Assembly (NCBI RefSeq): GCF_003048255.1
Contig: NZ_CP028487.1
Location: 496,001-560,000 of the forward strand
DNA length: 64,000 nucleotides
Source: Yersinia massiliensis
GTDB lineage: Bacteria > Pseudomonadota > Gammaproteobacteria > Enterobacterales > Enterobacteriaceae
Reading direction: 5' to 3'
Shown here: piece after piece, positions 27,655 through 39,200 of the stretch
Numbering within the stretch: the stretch's first letter is position 1
Layout: each line of letters starts with the position of its first letter
Notes under the pieces: generated by a model
Told to the model about the DNA's origin: nothing
The model's input: only the letters and a program-made list of their open reading frames with translations
Database searches by the model: none
Position numbers and translations under genes: made by a program

Positions 27655-30531
27655 TTAGAAGTGATATTTGATACCAGCTACGGCATTGGCGTTTTTATCA
27701 TTATAACGGCCCATCTGATAATCGATTGTCGCCCAGACATGCAGTTGTTGCTCAATTTTACTCTCCACGCCAATCTGGAATTCAGTGCTATTTTTGCTTT
27801 TGCTCTCAACACGTTGCCCTGAAATAATCGCACCCGTGTTTTGATTCTGGTGCCGCCAGTTAATAGCAAAGAATGGCGTGAATTGGCTTTCTACGCCATC
27901 TATGGCTTGCAGATAGGTTTTGGCACCGATACGCGTGACCAAATGGCCTTTATTGCCATCGCTGATGGATTCGCCGTAGGCGGTTTTATGCGTTTGAGTT
28001 TGTATTCCCTGCAAGGTCATTTGAGCATTAGGTTGAATGAAATAACTCAATTGACTTGTTGTCGCCATTTTAAAGGTATATCCACTCTCAATTGAGGTGG
28101 TGAAACCGGATGATTTATATTTATCTTCCGCTTGTTCTTGGCCATTCACCGTATTATTGAACCAGCTATATTGCGCCAAGGTATCGAAATAGAAACCGGT
28201 ATTATCTTGTTGATCTGGTAACCATGAAGCATACACACCAAGGTTATATCCACTCACCGCACCGTTGGCATAATAGCCAGTGACGTTTGACCGGCTATGG
28301 TTTGTGGCTCTGCCTAATCCGGCTAACATACCAATGCGCCCGTTACCCGCTTGAATAATATCCATCCCCAGTTGAACGGAGTAATACTTTCCGTGGACAT
28401 CTAATTGTTCGATAGCCTGACCAAAGTTATTTTTCCCGCCTTGGGTGCGCATCCACATGCTGGAGGTTTGCCATTGGCCACTGATTGCATCTTTATATTG
28501 ATAGCTGCCCGTGCGGTCTTCTAAGCGGGTATTGAACATATTTCTCGCCATCACGATATTGGCAATATAGCTACCATTTTCAGGAGCATACACTTGTGGT
28601 TGACTCACAGGTGCCGATGAGACTGATTTTGCTGCTGTTGGCACTACTACTGTTGGCACTCCTACTGTTGCTGACACCACTGGTGGTGCGGATATTGTGC
28701 CATTTTGATCATTGACTGCAGTTGTGTTTACTGCATCCATATTCTCATCTGGATAGTGAGGGCCAACAGTGAGCTCAGCTGTATTTAGAAGGGGAGAATT
28801 GGTTTTTATTTTGTTTGTAATGAGCTTAGTTTGATCAACATTCTCAATGGGGTGATCAGCCAGTATGGTTAATTCATTAACATCTATTATATTCGAATCT
28901 TCAACGTATGATTTAGTATCAGTTGATTGAGGTGTATCGTGATTTAAAATATTTTCAGGTTCTTTTGAGGACGTCGTGTAATCGTCGACTATTTTAAGCC
29001 CATTATTAACAATGAAATTGAAAAGTTCATTGCCAGAGGGTTTTTGATCTTGCGGTGTATTGTTGTCTGGTTTGGCATCTGCTAATTCTTTATTACCCGC
29101 ATCGTAATCCGCGAAGCTACTGCGCAGGTACCAGTTTTTGTTACGATCACCCTCACCACGGCCCAATTTGTATTCAAAAGCGCCCGCTTTACTACGCCCG
29201 AGTTGTTCAAATACGCCGTCAGAGATTCCCAAAACTTCGATAAGAGGAATCCCTACCTTTGTTTCTGCGCCGTTACCATGACTATTCACTATTCTAATTC
29301 TAGTATGACCTGCGGTATTACCCTTTATGAGGATATGGTCAGTGATTGAATTATCGCCTTCTAACTCAGTTTGGAATAATAAGGTTCCATATTTGCTTAT
29401 ATAATCACCATTAATGACTAATTTATTTCCTATTCCTGTTGGGCTTAAATTAATAGTGCTAGTTTTCGATATCACTAAATCGCTGATGTTAGAATTCCCT
29501 GTCATATTCCAAACACTATTTTCACCAATCAGAAGATTGCCTCCCTGTATGGTGGTTGTGAGCGTGGTGTTTTCTAAAATAAGTTGTGTATCTTGTTGAC
29601 CATTAATTTTACTTTTGAGGAATTGTGCATTAGATAACTTTAGCGTCCCATCATTGATATTTGTATCACCGGAGTAAGAGAAGTCTGGCGATTTATCGTC
29701 ACGTTCGCCGAATAAGGTTAATGTCGTTCTCCCTTCTTTGGATAATGAACCTAGCCCATCAATAATCGCGTTAATATTGGTATCATCATTACTACCAAAA
29801 ATTAATTCGCCATTATTACGAATCCCATGCCCTTTAGTTTCTAATACTGAAGTCGGTAAGAACTCTGTTTTGCCCTCTAGTGTAACATCACTCTGTAGGC
29901 TCAGTTTCCCTACAACTTGAGTGTTCTCGAGTGTTACACCTTTATCATTTTCAGATATCGGGAAGCCTCGAACAAACAATTCACCACCTTCGTAGACTTT
30001 AGTATCACGGGCATTACTATTATTACTCAGAAACATAACCGGTGGTGCTATTTGATCTAAGGTTTTTGATTCAATCACTGTATCAGAGATTGTTGCCGTT
30101 GTGCTGACAGTGACTCCCCCTGAAGAAATATGTATATTTTCAGCTATTGCTGCCTCTCCATGTTCGTTACCATATAAGTGAAGATGACCGCCCTGAACAT
30201 GAATATTCTGAGCAGAACTTTTATCATGTAATGCAACAGTTTTGCCTGTCTCGATTTTGGTCTCTTGGATTTTAGCTTCGTCTTTGAGAGTTAGCGATAC
30301 ACCTTCGCCTAATGTAACTTCTACCGCTCGGTCATGCGCGTTGAGAACAGTATCTTTATCGATAGTCACTCGATAATGATTTTCCGCCATAGCTGATGGA
30401 TGACCTAACATTAAAATAGCTGTCGTCATGCACAGCGCAATAGGTGTCTTATTTATTCCAGAGAGCCCATTTTTCTGACTTTTAGTTATATTTGTCTGAG
30501 CTATTGTTTGTGAATTTATTTTATTTTTCAT
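27655..30531 (-). CDS. Autotransporter adhesin-like protein (type Va secretion)
   Basis: A 958-residue classical autotransporter. An extended N-terminal signal (about residues 1-49, ending AMA-E) is followed by a passenger of beta-helix-type repeats (about 50-470: TLKDEAKIQETKIETG, SDTVIESK, ENTTLTTTIQGG). A Ser/Pro/Val-rich linker follows (about 480-650), then a C-terminal 12-stranded barrel (about 685-958) ending in GIKYHF. It resembles the Yersinia Yap family, but I cannot assign a member. It is inserted between rlmG and fadH, neighbours in E. coli. Its passenger is AT-richer than flanking genes, suggesting horizontal gain or rapid evolution. Confidence 0.93.
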   Translation of the reverse strand: MKNKINSQTIAQTNITKSQKNGLSGINKTPIALCMTTAILMLGHPSAMAENHYRVTIDKDTVLNAHDRAVEVTLGEGVSLTLKDEAKIQETKIETGKTVALHDKSSAQNIHVQGGHLHLYGNEHGEAAIAENIHISSGGVTVSTTATISDTVIESKTLDQIAPPVMFLSNNSNARDTKVYEGGELFVRGFPISENDKGVTLENTQVVGKLSLQSDVTLEGKTEFLPTSVLETKGHGIRNNGELIFGSNDDTNINAIIDGLGSLSKEGRTTLTLFGERDDKSPDFSYSGDTNINDGTLKLSNAQFLKSKINGQQDTQLILENTTLTTTIQGGNLLIGENSVWNMTGNSNISDLVISKTSTINLSPTGIGNKLVINGDYISKYGTLLFQTELEGDNSITDHILIKGNTAGHTRIRIVNSHGNGAETKVGIPLIEVLGISDGVFEQLGRSKAGAFEYKLGRGEGDRNKNWYLRSSFADYDAGNKELADAKPDNNTPQDQKPSGNELFNFIVNNGLKIVDDYTTSSKEPENILNHDTPQSTDTKSYVEDSNIIDVNELTILADHPIENVDQTKLITNKIKTNSPLLNTAELTVGPHYPDENMDAVNTTAVNDQNGTISAPPVVSATVGVPTVVVPTAAKSVSSAPVSQPQVYAPENGSYIANIVMARNMFNTRLEDRTGSYQYKDAISGQWQTSSMWMRTQGGKNNFGQAIEQLDVHGKYYSVQLGMDIIQAGNGRIGMLAGLGRATNHSRSNVTGYYANGAVSGYNLGVYASWLPDQQDNTGFYFDTLAQYSWFNNTVNGQEQAEDKYKSSGFTTSIESGYTFKMATTSQLSYFIQPNAQMTLQGIQTQTHKTAYGESISDGNKGHLVTRIGAKTYLQAIDGVESQFTPFFAINWRHQNQNTGAIISGQRVESKSKNSTEFQIGVESKIEQQLHVWATIDYQMGRYNDKNANAVAGIKYHF

Positions 30532-30897
30532 GATTGGAATTACGATCCCTGTACTTAAGTTAGTGGCTTATAACCTGTATCTATTGTTGATTTAGGTTAC
30601 TTTAATTAAATGTTGATGAATGGAATTTATTTGGTATTTGGAGTTGAATGAGAATTTATTGGGATGGGATCCTATTCTAATTAGATATGTAAGTTCAGTT
30701 TGTTTTTCTTATAATTCTTATTTGATCTTACTTGGTGGGTGTTATTAATTATGTTAATTTAAAATATATTTTTTCAATTGATAATTCATCAGATTAAATT
30801 AACTGAGGTTATTTTAAGAGTGGGTTAATCATTGCAATTTATTATTGGAGGACAGGGTGTGGTTTTCACCACACCCGCTATTTATGATTCATTCACG
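30532..30897 (-). promoter_or_regulatory. AT-rich region upstream of the autotransporter
   Basis: This 366-nt gap is strongly AT-rich, as is common for H-NS-silenced surface genes, and should hold the autotransporter promoter. Near the fadH end, GGGTGTGGT (30855-30863) and ACCACACCC (30868-30876) form a 9-bp stem with a TTTC loop, probably the fadH terminator although no clean T-run follows. No ORF is supported. Confidence 0.5.
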
Positions 30898-32955
<2,058 letters not shown>

Positions 32956-33157
32956 TCAGCTCAATACAGCCAAACCGTTGTTGTTATTTCTCGCCGCCCT
33001 CGCATATTCAGCAAGTGGTCGGATGAGATTTTTTATTCAAATCTAGACGGTGGCGTGCAGCTTGGGAAATTGTGATGTACTGAATGTGATAGCCGTCATG
33101 AATATGACAGAGAAAGAGACGGTATCGCAGCGAAGGATACCGTGACAGAGAAGTGAA

Positions 33158-33730
33158 TTAAGCGTTACGTTTATAGAGGCCTGCAATCATAAAGCAGCTG
33201 AATGAACTGAACAGCATCTCAATCCCGACCAAAGTGGTAACCAACGTGATTGACATCAACGGCCCAGCACTGACCAACAAATAAGTGATCACTAAATCCA
33301 GCACCCCTAGCAGGATTTGCAGCCACGCACCCGGCATCCCCCATGTTTTGAATCCCGTGATGAGCCGCATTATCCCGCCAAAGGCAAAGAGCACCGCTAA
33401 GACGATGGCCAGACTTATCATGCCTATCGCTGGATTTGTGACGAATACATAACCCATAACAATGTATGCCACGCCAAGCAGAATGCCGGTAACCATCGGC
33501 CAAAGATTATGGGAGCGGTTGGCTATCATCCCGACTATCAGGGCAATCCCGCTGAGTAGCAGCAAAATACCGATGATCTTGCTCAGGACAACGCTGGACG
33601 CTATTGGGTTAATCAAGCAAAAAATCCCGCCCAGTAGCAACAGAATGGCAATGACTCGCATGATTAACCGCTGCTTTTTTAATACGCTTTCATCAAGATT
33701 CATGAGGTATTTTCGATCAATATTAAGCAT
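33158..33730 (-). CDS. HdeD-family membrane protein (DUF308)
   Basis: A 190-residue integral membrane protein with six predicted helices, arranged as repeated DUF308 hairpins (LLLLGGIFCLINPIAS; ILLLLSGIALIVGMI; LAIVLAVLFAFGGIMRLITGF). It resembles HdeD, the acid-resistance membrane protein of E. coli, though there is no hdeAB neighbour, so orthology is not assured. It stands alone between fadH and the sugar-acid cluster. A small hairpin (33120-33142) lies downstream. Confidence 0.85.
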   Translation of the reverse strand: MLNIDRKYLMNLDESVLKKQRLIMRVIAILLLLGGIFCLINPIASSVVLSKIIGILLLLSGIALIVGMIANRSHNLWPMVTGILLGVAYIVMGYVFVTNPAIGMISLAIVLAVLFAFGGIMRLITGFKTWGMPGAWLQILLGVLDLVITYLLVSAGPLMSITLVTTLVGIEMLFSSFSCFMIAGLYKRNA

Positions 33731-33899
33731 GACGATAACTCCTGTATGATCAGAATAGTGTGATTGATGACTGCGATAAGTATAAGCCTATCATGTGATG
33801 TATAAATAAAATTAATGATATCAATGCTATTCTAACGTGGCATATTTCCTTTACAGGATCAGCCACGTTGCTGAACGTGAATTCAGTGAGGGGGAGGCT

Positions 33900-34694
33900 T
33901 TAACGTACGTGATATAACCGGTCACCGGTATAACCAATCCGTTGAGAGATTGATAACGCCGCTTGTGAAACGAGGGTTCCCAGCTCTTTAACGCGTTCTG
34001 GATTACCGATCATTTTTGATGAGAGACAGGCCACGCTGATAGCAGCAAGCGGCGCGTTATGTGCGTCGTAAATGGGTGCAGCTACACAGAAGACATCCAT
34101 ATTGTGCTCGCGATCATCAATCGCATAACCCCGTTGGCGTGCTTCGTTCATCTCTGCAATCAGGCGCTCTTCAGTCGTAATGGTGGTGGGGGTTATCGGG
34201 GGCATTCCACCGGTGCGGCGGACAATATCGAGCAGGCGTTCGTCAGAATAAGCAGAAAGCAGCGCTTTGCCTAAACCGGTGCAATACATCGGCCGATTTG
34301 CGCCCAGTTTACACGATGTGCGTACCGAACTTTCGCTCTCTGCTTTATCCAGATAAACCAGCATTCCGCCACTTTCAATCGCTAGGAACGAGGTTTCGTT
34401 TACCTGAGCGGTAATCTTCTCAAGTACCGATTTCGCGACATCGTAGAATGGCTTTTTATCACGATAGCCGGAACCGACCTGAAATAGCTTAACCCCAAGC
34501 CGATAGGACTTGAGACGCTCGTCGGCAATTTCAAGGTATCCTTTATCGACCAGCGTATAAATGATATCGAACGCAGTGCTTTTCGGGATCGCCAGACTTT
34601 TACTGATCTCAGTGATGGTTAATTCATTTGGACTGTGTGCGAGCAGCTCGAGGATCTCAATTGCCCGCCCCACTGAACGATTAAACTTGTCCAT
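33900..34694 (-). CDS. IclR-family transcriptional regulator
   Basis: A 264-residue IclR-type regulator: N-terminal winged HTH (about 4-65: ELTITEISKSLAIPKSTAFDIIYTLVDKGYL) and a C-terminal GAF-like effector domain (about 80-255). The ATG at 34694 has AAGG at better spacing than the ATG at 34703. It is the distal, co-directional gene of a cluster for sugar-acid use (aldolase, transporter, kinases, Fe-dehydrogenase). IclR members such as KdgR control keto-deoxy sugar acid genes, so it probably regulates this cluster. The effector is likely a 2-keto-3-deoxy sugar acid (inference). Confidence 0.92.
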   Translation of the reverse strand: MDKFNRSVGRAIEILELLAHSPNELTITEISKSLAIPKSTAFDIIYTLVDKGYLEIADERLKSYRLGVKLFQVGSGYRDKKPFYDVAKSVLEKITAQVNETSFLAIESGGMLVYLDKAESESSVRTSCKLGANRPMYCTGLGKALLSAYSDERLLDIVRRTGGMPPITPTTITTEERLIAEMNEARQRGYAIDDREHNMDVFCVAAPIYDAHNAPLAAISVACLSSKMIGNPERVKELGTLVSQAALSISQRIGYTGDRLYHVR

Positions 34695-34855
34695 GGAAGG
34701 CATGCCTTAACAAATATTTTTGCCATTATACCGTATCTAACCTTTCTGAATGCGTAAAAAAAAGACGCTTTATCAACGCCTTGATCACAGCTCCGGCAGT
34801 GTTATCCTGCCGGGCGCCGATTCACTTTTGTGCCGCAGGGGCGTCGTACCGGTAT

Positions 34856-35503
34856 CTACCGGCATTTGCCTTGGCGGAATGTCGTGACGAAATTATCGGC
34901 AAGCTCAGTTAAGCCTTGCCAATTTCCGTCTGCAATCATCTGTTTATTGATAAGCTCACTGCCTACGCCCACAGCAAATGCCCCTGCTTTGGCAAAATCG
35001 GCAGTATTGGCGAGCGTGATCCCGCCGACAGCGATAAGGTCAAGGTTATCGAGAGGGCCACGAATCTCTTTGAGATAATTCACCCCTAAAGCATTTGCAG
35101 GGAACAGTTTGAGTAGATCAATCCCCATGCGGCAAGCTTGCAGCATTTCACTGGGTGTGACCACGGCCGGGATCATCAAGCGCTGATGTTCGTGGACGAT
35201 TTTGACCACTTCAGGGTTAAAGTCAGGCGCCAGTACAAAGTTGGCACCCGCGTTTATCACTAATTGAGCCATAATCGGATTCAATACTGTTCCTGCCCCA
35301 ACATACATTTTGTCGCCAAATTCAGCAGACAACATTTCAATGCAGGGCAAAAATCCAGACGTATTGCAGGTCACTTCAATCACTCGGATGCCACCGTCAT
35401 ACAATGCCTGTGCCAGCGGTAACACCTGTTCCGGTGTAATGTGGCGCGCAATCGCGATGATGCCAGTGTCTTCTATGGCTTGAATCACTTTTTGCTTTAT
35501 CAA
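34856..35503 (-). CDS. 2-keto-3-deoxy-6-phospho(gluconate/galactonate) aldolase
   Basis: A 215-residue class I KDPG/KDPGal aldolase that splits a 6-phospho-2-keto-3-deoxy sugar acid into pyruvate and glyceraldehyde-3-phosphate. The Schiff-base lysine (about K132 in LLKLFPAN) and the catalytic glutamate (about E43 in VIEVTCN) are present, with GAGTVL at the phosphate-binding end. Eda (gluconate form) and DgoA (galactonate form) cannot be separated by eye. The neighbouring DgoK-like kinases favour a galactonate-type stereochemistry. Confidence 0.93.
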   Translation of the reverse strand: MIKQKVIQAIEDTGIIAIARHITPEQVLPLAQALYDGGIRVIEVTCNTSGFLPCIEMLSAEFGDKMYVGAGTVLNPIMAQLVINAGANFVLAPDFNPEVVKIVHEHQRLMIPAVVTPSEMLQACRMGIDLLKLFPANALGVNYLKEIRGPLDNLDLIAVGGITLANTADFAKAGAFAVGVGSELINKQMIADGNWQGLTELADNFVTTFRQGKCR

Positions 35504-35539
35504 AGCATTTTCCTTCTTAACGGCGAATTAAGTCTTACT

Positions 35540-35575
35540 CACCAGTAGAATGGAGATCTCCCATTGCTACTGGTG
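35540..35575. promoter_or_regulatory. Palindromic hairpin between aldolase and transporter genes
   Basis: CACCAGTAG (35540-35548) pairs with CTACTGGTG (35567-35575), enclosing AATGG/CCATT and a GGAGATCTCC palindrome. It has no T-run. It could be an mRNA processing or attenuation structure that sets transporter to aldolase ratios, or an operator. Confidence 0.5.
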
Positions 35576-35593
35576 CCATCCTGTTGTTTTTAC

Positions 35594-36910
35594 TTAGTTT
35601 GTTGCTGTAATTGGTTTGGTCACTAAGAACCAGTAACACAGTGCTGCACACCCAGCGATAATGCCGCCGCTCACAAAGGCCAGCGTGTATGACCCCGTCG
35701 CATCTGCAATCATCCCAGTGACCAGTGGGGATAACGAACCCGCAAAGTAGCCACCAAAATTCTGAATACTGCCGACTGAACCGACCATGGCAGAAGGCGC
35801 AACATCACCCGGTAATGCCCAACCTGTTGCAGAAAGGGCAGAGAGCAATGCCATTGCCACAACCAATAATGCAAGCGTTGAACTTAAGCTAGTCGCAAAA
35901 GGAATACAGACTACGGTAATACCTGCTAATAAAGCCGATACACTGATAGTGACGCGTTTAGCGACTAACGAATCTTTAAATATTTCGCGGTCCATTAACC
36001 ATTTTGAGATATATCCACCGACCACGGCACCGACAATACCGCCGAAATAAGGGATACTGGCATAAATACCTAGAGACTTAAGCTCTATGTTTTGGGTTTT
36101 CATTAAATAAAGTGGTAAGAACGTGGTGAAGATATTCATCATCCATACATAGCAGAACCAGCCTAATATCATTCCCCATACACATTTATATTTGAATAAA
36201 GAACCCCAGGTTATTTTTTTGCCGTCATCACCAATTGCATTACCAACAGCGGTACCGCCACCACCTTCTTTTATATAGTCCAGCTCTTCTTCAGTAATGG
36301 TTGGGTGTTTTTCAGGTTGATGATAAAGAAAAATAAAGAAAATCAGGAAAACTAAACCCAGAGCACCAGCAATATAAAACAGTGAGCGCCAGCCAAAGGG
36401 AACAATAATGGCGACCAAAATCGGTGGTGCGATTGCAGGGCCCCATTTTGACGCGGCATCCCAAAAACCGGTGGCGAGCGCACGTTCTTTTTTCGGGAAC
36501 CAAGTGGCGGTTATTTTAGCCGCTCCCGGCCAGCATGGCGCTTCTGTCACACCCAATAACGCACGGGCAAAGAGGAGTGAGGCGAGGCTGCTACATGCCC
36601 CAGTGAGCATGGTTGCGCCACTCCATAAGCCAATGGCCCAGCCGTAGACTTTTTTGGGGCCAAGCTTATCAACTAGCCAGCCAGAAGGAAGTTGGCACAT
36701 TGCGTAAATCAGTGCGAAAACAGACCCCATCAAACCGATATCGGTATTGGTTAGATTCAGATCTTTCATCATATCAGGTGCAGCGATAGATAAACTTGCC
36801 CTGTCTATATAGTTAATAATACCGCCGACTAATAATAGAAATACAACAAACCATCTTTTCTTTCCGACTTTATTTGCAACTACCGCTGTTGTTTTTACGG
36901 TTGTATTCAT
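35594..36910 (-). CDS. MFS sugar-acid transporter (anion:cation symporter family)
   Basis: A 438-residue major facilitator with 12 predicted helices, of the ACS family that includes DgoT, GudP and ExuT. Signature segments are IDRASLSIAAPDMMKDLNLTNTDIGLMGSVFALIYAMCQ (only partly quoted: IDRASLSIAAP), GAAKITATWFPKKERA and the loop LYHQPEKHPTITEEE. It is expected to import a sugar acid such as a galactonate- or 2-keto-3-deoxy-type acid with protons. It lies between the aldolase and the first DgoK-like kinase, in one probable transcription unit. Confidence 0.92.
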   Translation of the reverse strand: MNTTVKTTAVVANKVGKKRWFVVFLLLVGGIINYIDRASLSIAAPDMMKDLNLTNTDIGLMGSVFALIYAMCQLPSGWLVDKLGPKKVYGWAIGLWSGATMLTGACSSLASLLFARALLGVTEAPCWPGAAKITATWFPKKERALATGFWDAASKWGPAIAPPILVAIIVPFGWRSLFYIAGALGLVFLIFFIFLYHQPEKHPTITEEELDYIKEGGGGTAVGNAIGDDGKKITWGSLFKYKCVWGMILGWFCYVWMMNIFTTFLPLYLMKTQNIELKSLGIYASIPYFGGIVGAVVGGYISKWLMDREIFKDSLVAKRVTISVSALLAGITVVCIPFATSLSSTLALLVVAMALLSALSATGWALPGDVAPSAMVGSVGSIQNFGGYFAGSLSPLVTGMIADATGSYTLAFVSGGIIAGCAALCYWFLVTKPITATN

Positions 36911-36951
36911 GGTGATTGCCCTATTAATACTTCATTCGTAGGATAAAGTGA

Positions 36952-37944
36952 TTACAAAAGCTGTTTAAATCGTGCTAATTCTAGAATACCCAGACCCGAT
37001 AGCGGTTTCGGATTATCTTCGATAACACGTATTTTCCCGGTAAAGAATGCATCATCATTAATCAATGCGGCGAAAGCCTCTTTAAGGATCTTTTTCCCGC
37101 CAATGACAATGGTCATATCGGATGTGATATTTAATGCATCACTGTTTTTAATGGCGGAAATATCACTGGACAGTACGGCACCCAATAAGAAATTTGCTTT
37201 CTCATTTTTTGATTGATGAGCAAACATGTCGAGGATACGAACTGAAAAACAACTGCGTGAAAGGCCGACTTTTTGGCACGTTCGGCTGCCTTCTAACAAG
37301 GCAGTCTTATCTATTTCGTCAGCAAAACCGTGTTGCAGTGAACTGGCTAAAATCGTATTTTGCGTAATGACATCTAATAATTCGCCGCCAATAGTGGTGA
37401 CACAACCAGTAATCCGGTTCTCCTCATCAATTCGAACGAATTTGGAATGCGAACCCGGCAAAATAATCAGTGCTGGCCCTTGTAAGTCCAAAGACTGGAT
37501 GACACCAATGACTTCTGTCTCTTCGCCACGCATGATATCCATCGCTTCGACGTTTTCTGCCGTGACGAGTCCGGTGTTGTTACGCACTCCGGGGACAAAC
37601 CAAATTGGCTGCTCAGCGACTTCTGGCATGTCTACTTTCACCATCCCCTGAGCGAGTTCTGCAACTCCCGCTGGCGCAATCTGATGCGCTAATTCGTAGA
37701 GACCGACATTAGACGTGATCATGCCAGATGACAGCAAAATAAGCGGATCGTTGTAGCTAATGTTGGCTTGTTTCATGGCGTCGTCAATGGCGGTTTTCAC
37801 GGCGTTCATTAACGTATTTTTACTGCCACTGATGGCGGTGTCACGAACACCAACAGCCTGAAAAGATTGGGCAATAATGCCATCATCTTTCCAAACGCTA
37901 ACGCGGGTGTTTGTTGTCCCTGTATCGATGGTGATAACGTACAT
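36952..37944 (-). CDS. dgoK: 2-keto-3-deoxygalactonate kinase (DgoK-like)
   Basis: A 330-residue DgoK-family kinase (ASKHA fold) that would phosphorylate 2-keto-3-deoxy-galactonate at C6 for the neighbouring aldolase. Family motifs are intact: DTGTTNTRVSVW (phosphate-1 loop), SSGMITSNVGL, PGVRNN, DIMRGEETEVIG, LPGSHSKFV, and GGELLD. It lies 41 nt downstream-facing of the MFS gene in the same operon. A paralog follows upstream at 38102-39121, so substrate division between the two is likely. Confidence 0.9.
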   Translation of the reverse strand: MYVITIDTGTTNTRVSVWKDDGIIAQSFQAVGVRDTAISGSKNTLMNAVKTAIDDAMKQANISYNDPLILLSSGMITSNVGLYELAHQIAPAGVAELAQGMVKVDMPEVAEQPIWFVPGVRNNTGLVTAENVEAMDIMRGEETEVIGVIQSLDLQGPALIILPGSHSKFVRIDEENRITGCVTTIGGELLDVITQNTILASSLQHGFADEIDKTALLEGSRTCQKVGLSRSCFSVRILDMFAHQSKNEKANFLLGAVLSSDISAIKNSDALNITSDMTIVIGGKKILKEAFAALINDDAFFTGKIRVIEDNPKPLSGLGILELARFKQLL

Positions 37945-38101
37945 AGTAATTTCCCAGAGGTTAAGTTAATACCGATTAATATTGCGTTAGTAAAATTTTA
38001 ATGTGCAATTGATTAACAACATTCTGACTTAAAAACGAGAGTGCTAGTTAAGTACGGCTTATATTTAATATGGAGATGTTAAATAGTTAAATACAAAATA
38101 G

Positions 38102-39121
38102 TTAAATACAATGTTCATGAGTGTAATTCTTAGCAATATAACATGCGCCTTTTATTCCTAACATGGCAATTTCTTCAGGGTTAGTAATAGAGATAATATT
38201 GTTTTTAATTGCTTTAGTTTCTTTTAACATTCCTTGATATAACTTGCATCGTTCTGAATTACCGATAAAGATAATATCGCCGGTAAGTGAGAAGCCTTGC
38301 TCTTCTGCTTCATCAAACAATTTCATATCATCCGCTGCTATTGTTGATTCACAATAGAATTTTCTTTCTGCTGCTGTTGTCGATAATGAGAATTGGATAA
38401 ACCGCGTAAACAGAAGGCTGCGCAGTAAGCCAGCTCGGTTCACGCATTCATAGGCATACTTGAGAATATCTGTACTGTAGAAATCCTGAGTATTGCTGTC
38501 AGAATCAATCATGCTCGAATTGATAAAGGTTTCCTTTCTGACTGCAGCATAAACTTGCCCACTCAAGGACGTGATACTGCCCGCAATCGCACCCTCTTTA
38601 TTAATGTGGATGAGTTTGGTTGTTGAACCTAGCTCCACAATAGTGGCGGGTAGCGTTAATGACATGCTTGAAATAACACCTATGGCCTGTGTTTCCTCTC
38701 CGCGCATCAGATCTATCTTTCTGATGTTGTCCCATGTGGCTTCGCCAATATCATTTTTAACGCCAGGAATGAATATAATAGGCAGGTCAATCGGTAAGAC
38801 TTTATTCCCCTCAACTTCACAGGTATGTTGTGCAAAGTCATTGATATTAACTGGCGCAATGAGATGAGGAACTTCCAACAGACCCAAATTAGATGTGATC
38901 ATGCCAGAGGCAATAGCAAAATCGACATCGTGCAAAGAAAGTTTATTTTGATTGAGTAATGATTTTATTGCCTCAGTGAGGGTGAGTTTTAGCTGCTGGT
39001 TATTGCCATTGCTAACGGTACTGTTTACGCCAATAGCAACTTCATATTTATCCTTCACCATTTCCTGATCAACCAAATACAGTCGGGTATTTGTTGAGCC
39101 ACAATCAATAATTATATACAT
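38102..39121 (-). CDS. Second, divergent DgoK-like kinase paralog
   Basis: A 339-residue DgoK-family protein about as long as its neighbour. It keeps DCGSTNTRLYLVD, ASGMITSNLGL, PGVKND and DLMRGEETQAIG. The canonical LPGSHSK is changed to ELGSTTK and the GGEL segment to SGQV, both in the presumed catalytic/substrate region. The coding sequence is AT-richer than its paralog. It may act on another stereoisomer, have lost catalysis and act in regulation, or form a heterodimer. It is in tandem with the first kinase and the Fe-dehydrogenase. Confidence 0.85.
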   Translation of the reverse strand: MYIIIDCGSTNTRLYLVDQEMVKDKYEVAIGVNSTVSNGNNQQLKLTLTEAIKSLLNQNKLSLHDVDFAIASGMITSNLGLLEVPHLIAPVNINDFAQHTCEVEGNKVLPIDLPIIFIPGVKNDIGEATWDNIRKIDLMRGEETQAIGVISSMSLTLPATIVELGSTTKLIHINKEGAIAGSITSLSGQVYAAVRKETFINSSMIDSDSNTQDFYSTDILKYAYECVNRAGLLRSLLFTRFIQFSLSTTAAERKFYCESTIAADDMKLFDEAEEQGFSLTGDIIFIGNSERCKLYQGMLKETKAIKNNIISITNPEEIAMLGIKGACYIAKNYTHEHCI

Positions 39122-39200
39122 ATGAATTCCCTGGTAGAGGCTATTTGTGAGCTGCGAGAGACAATAAAATCATTGCCTCTCATTTTATTTATTATTTTTA

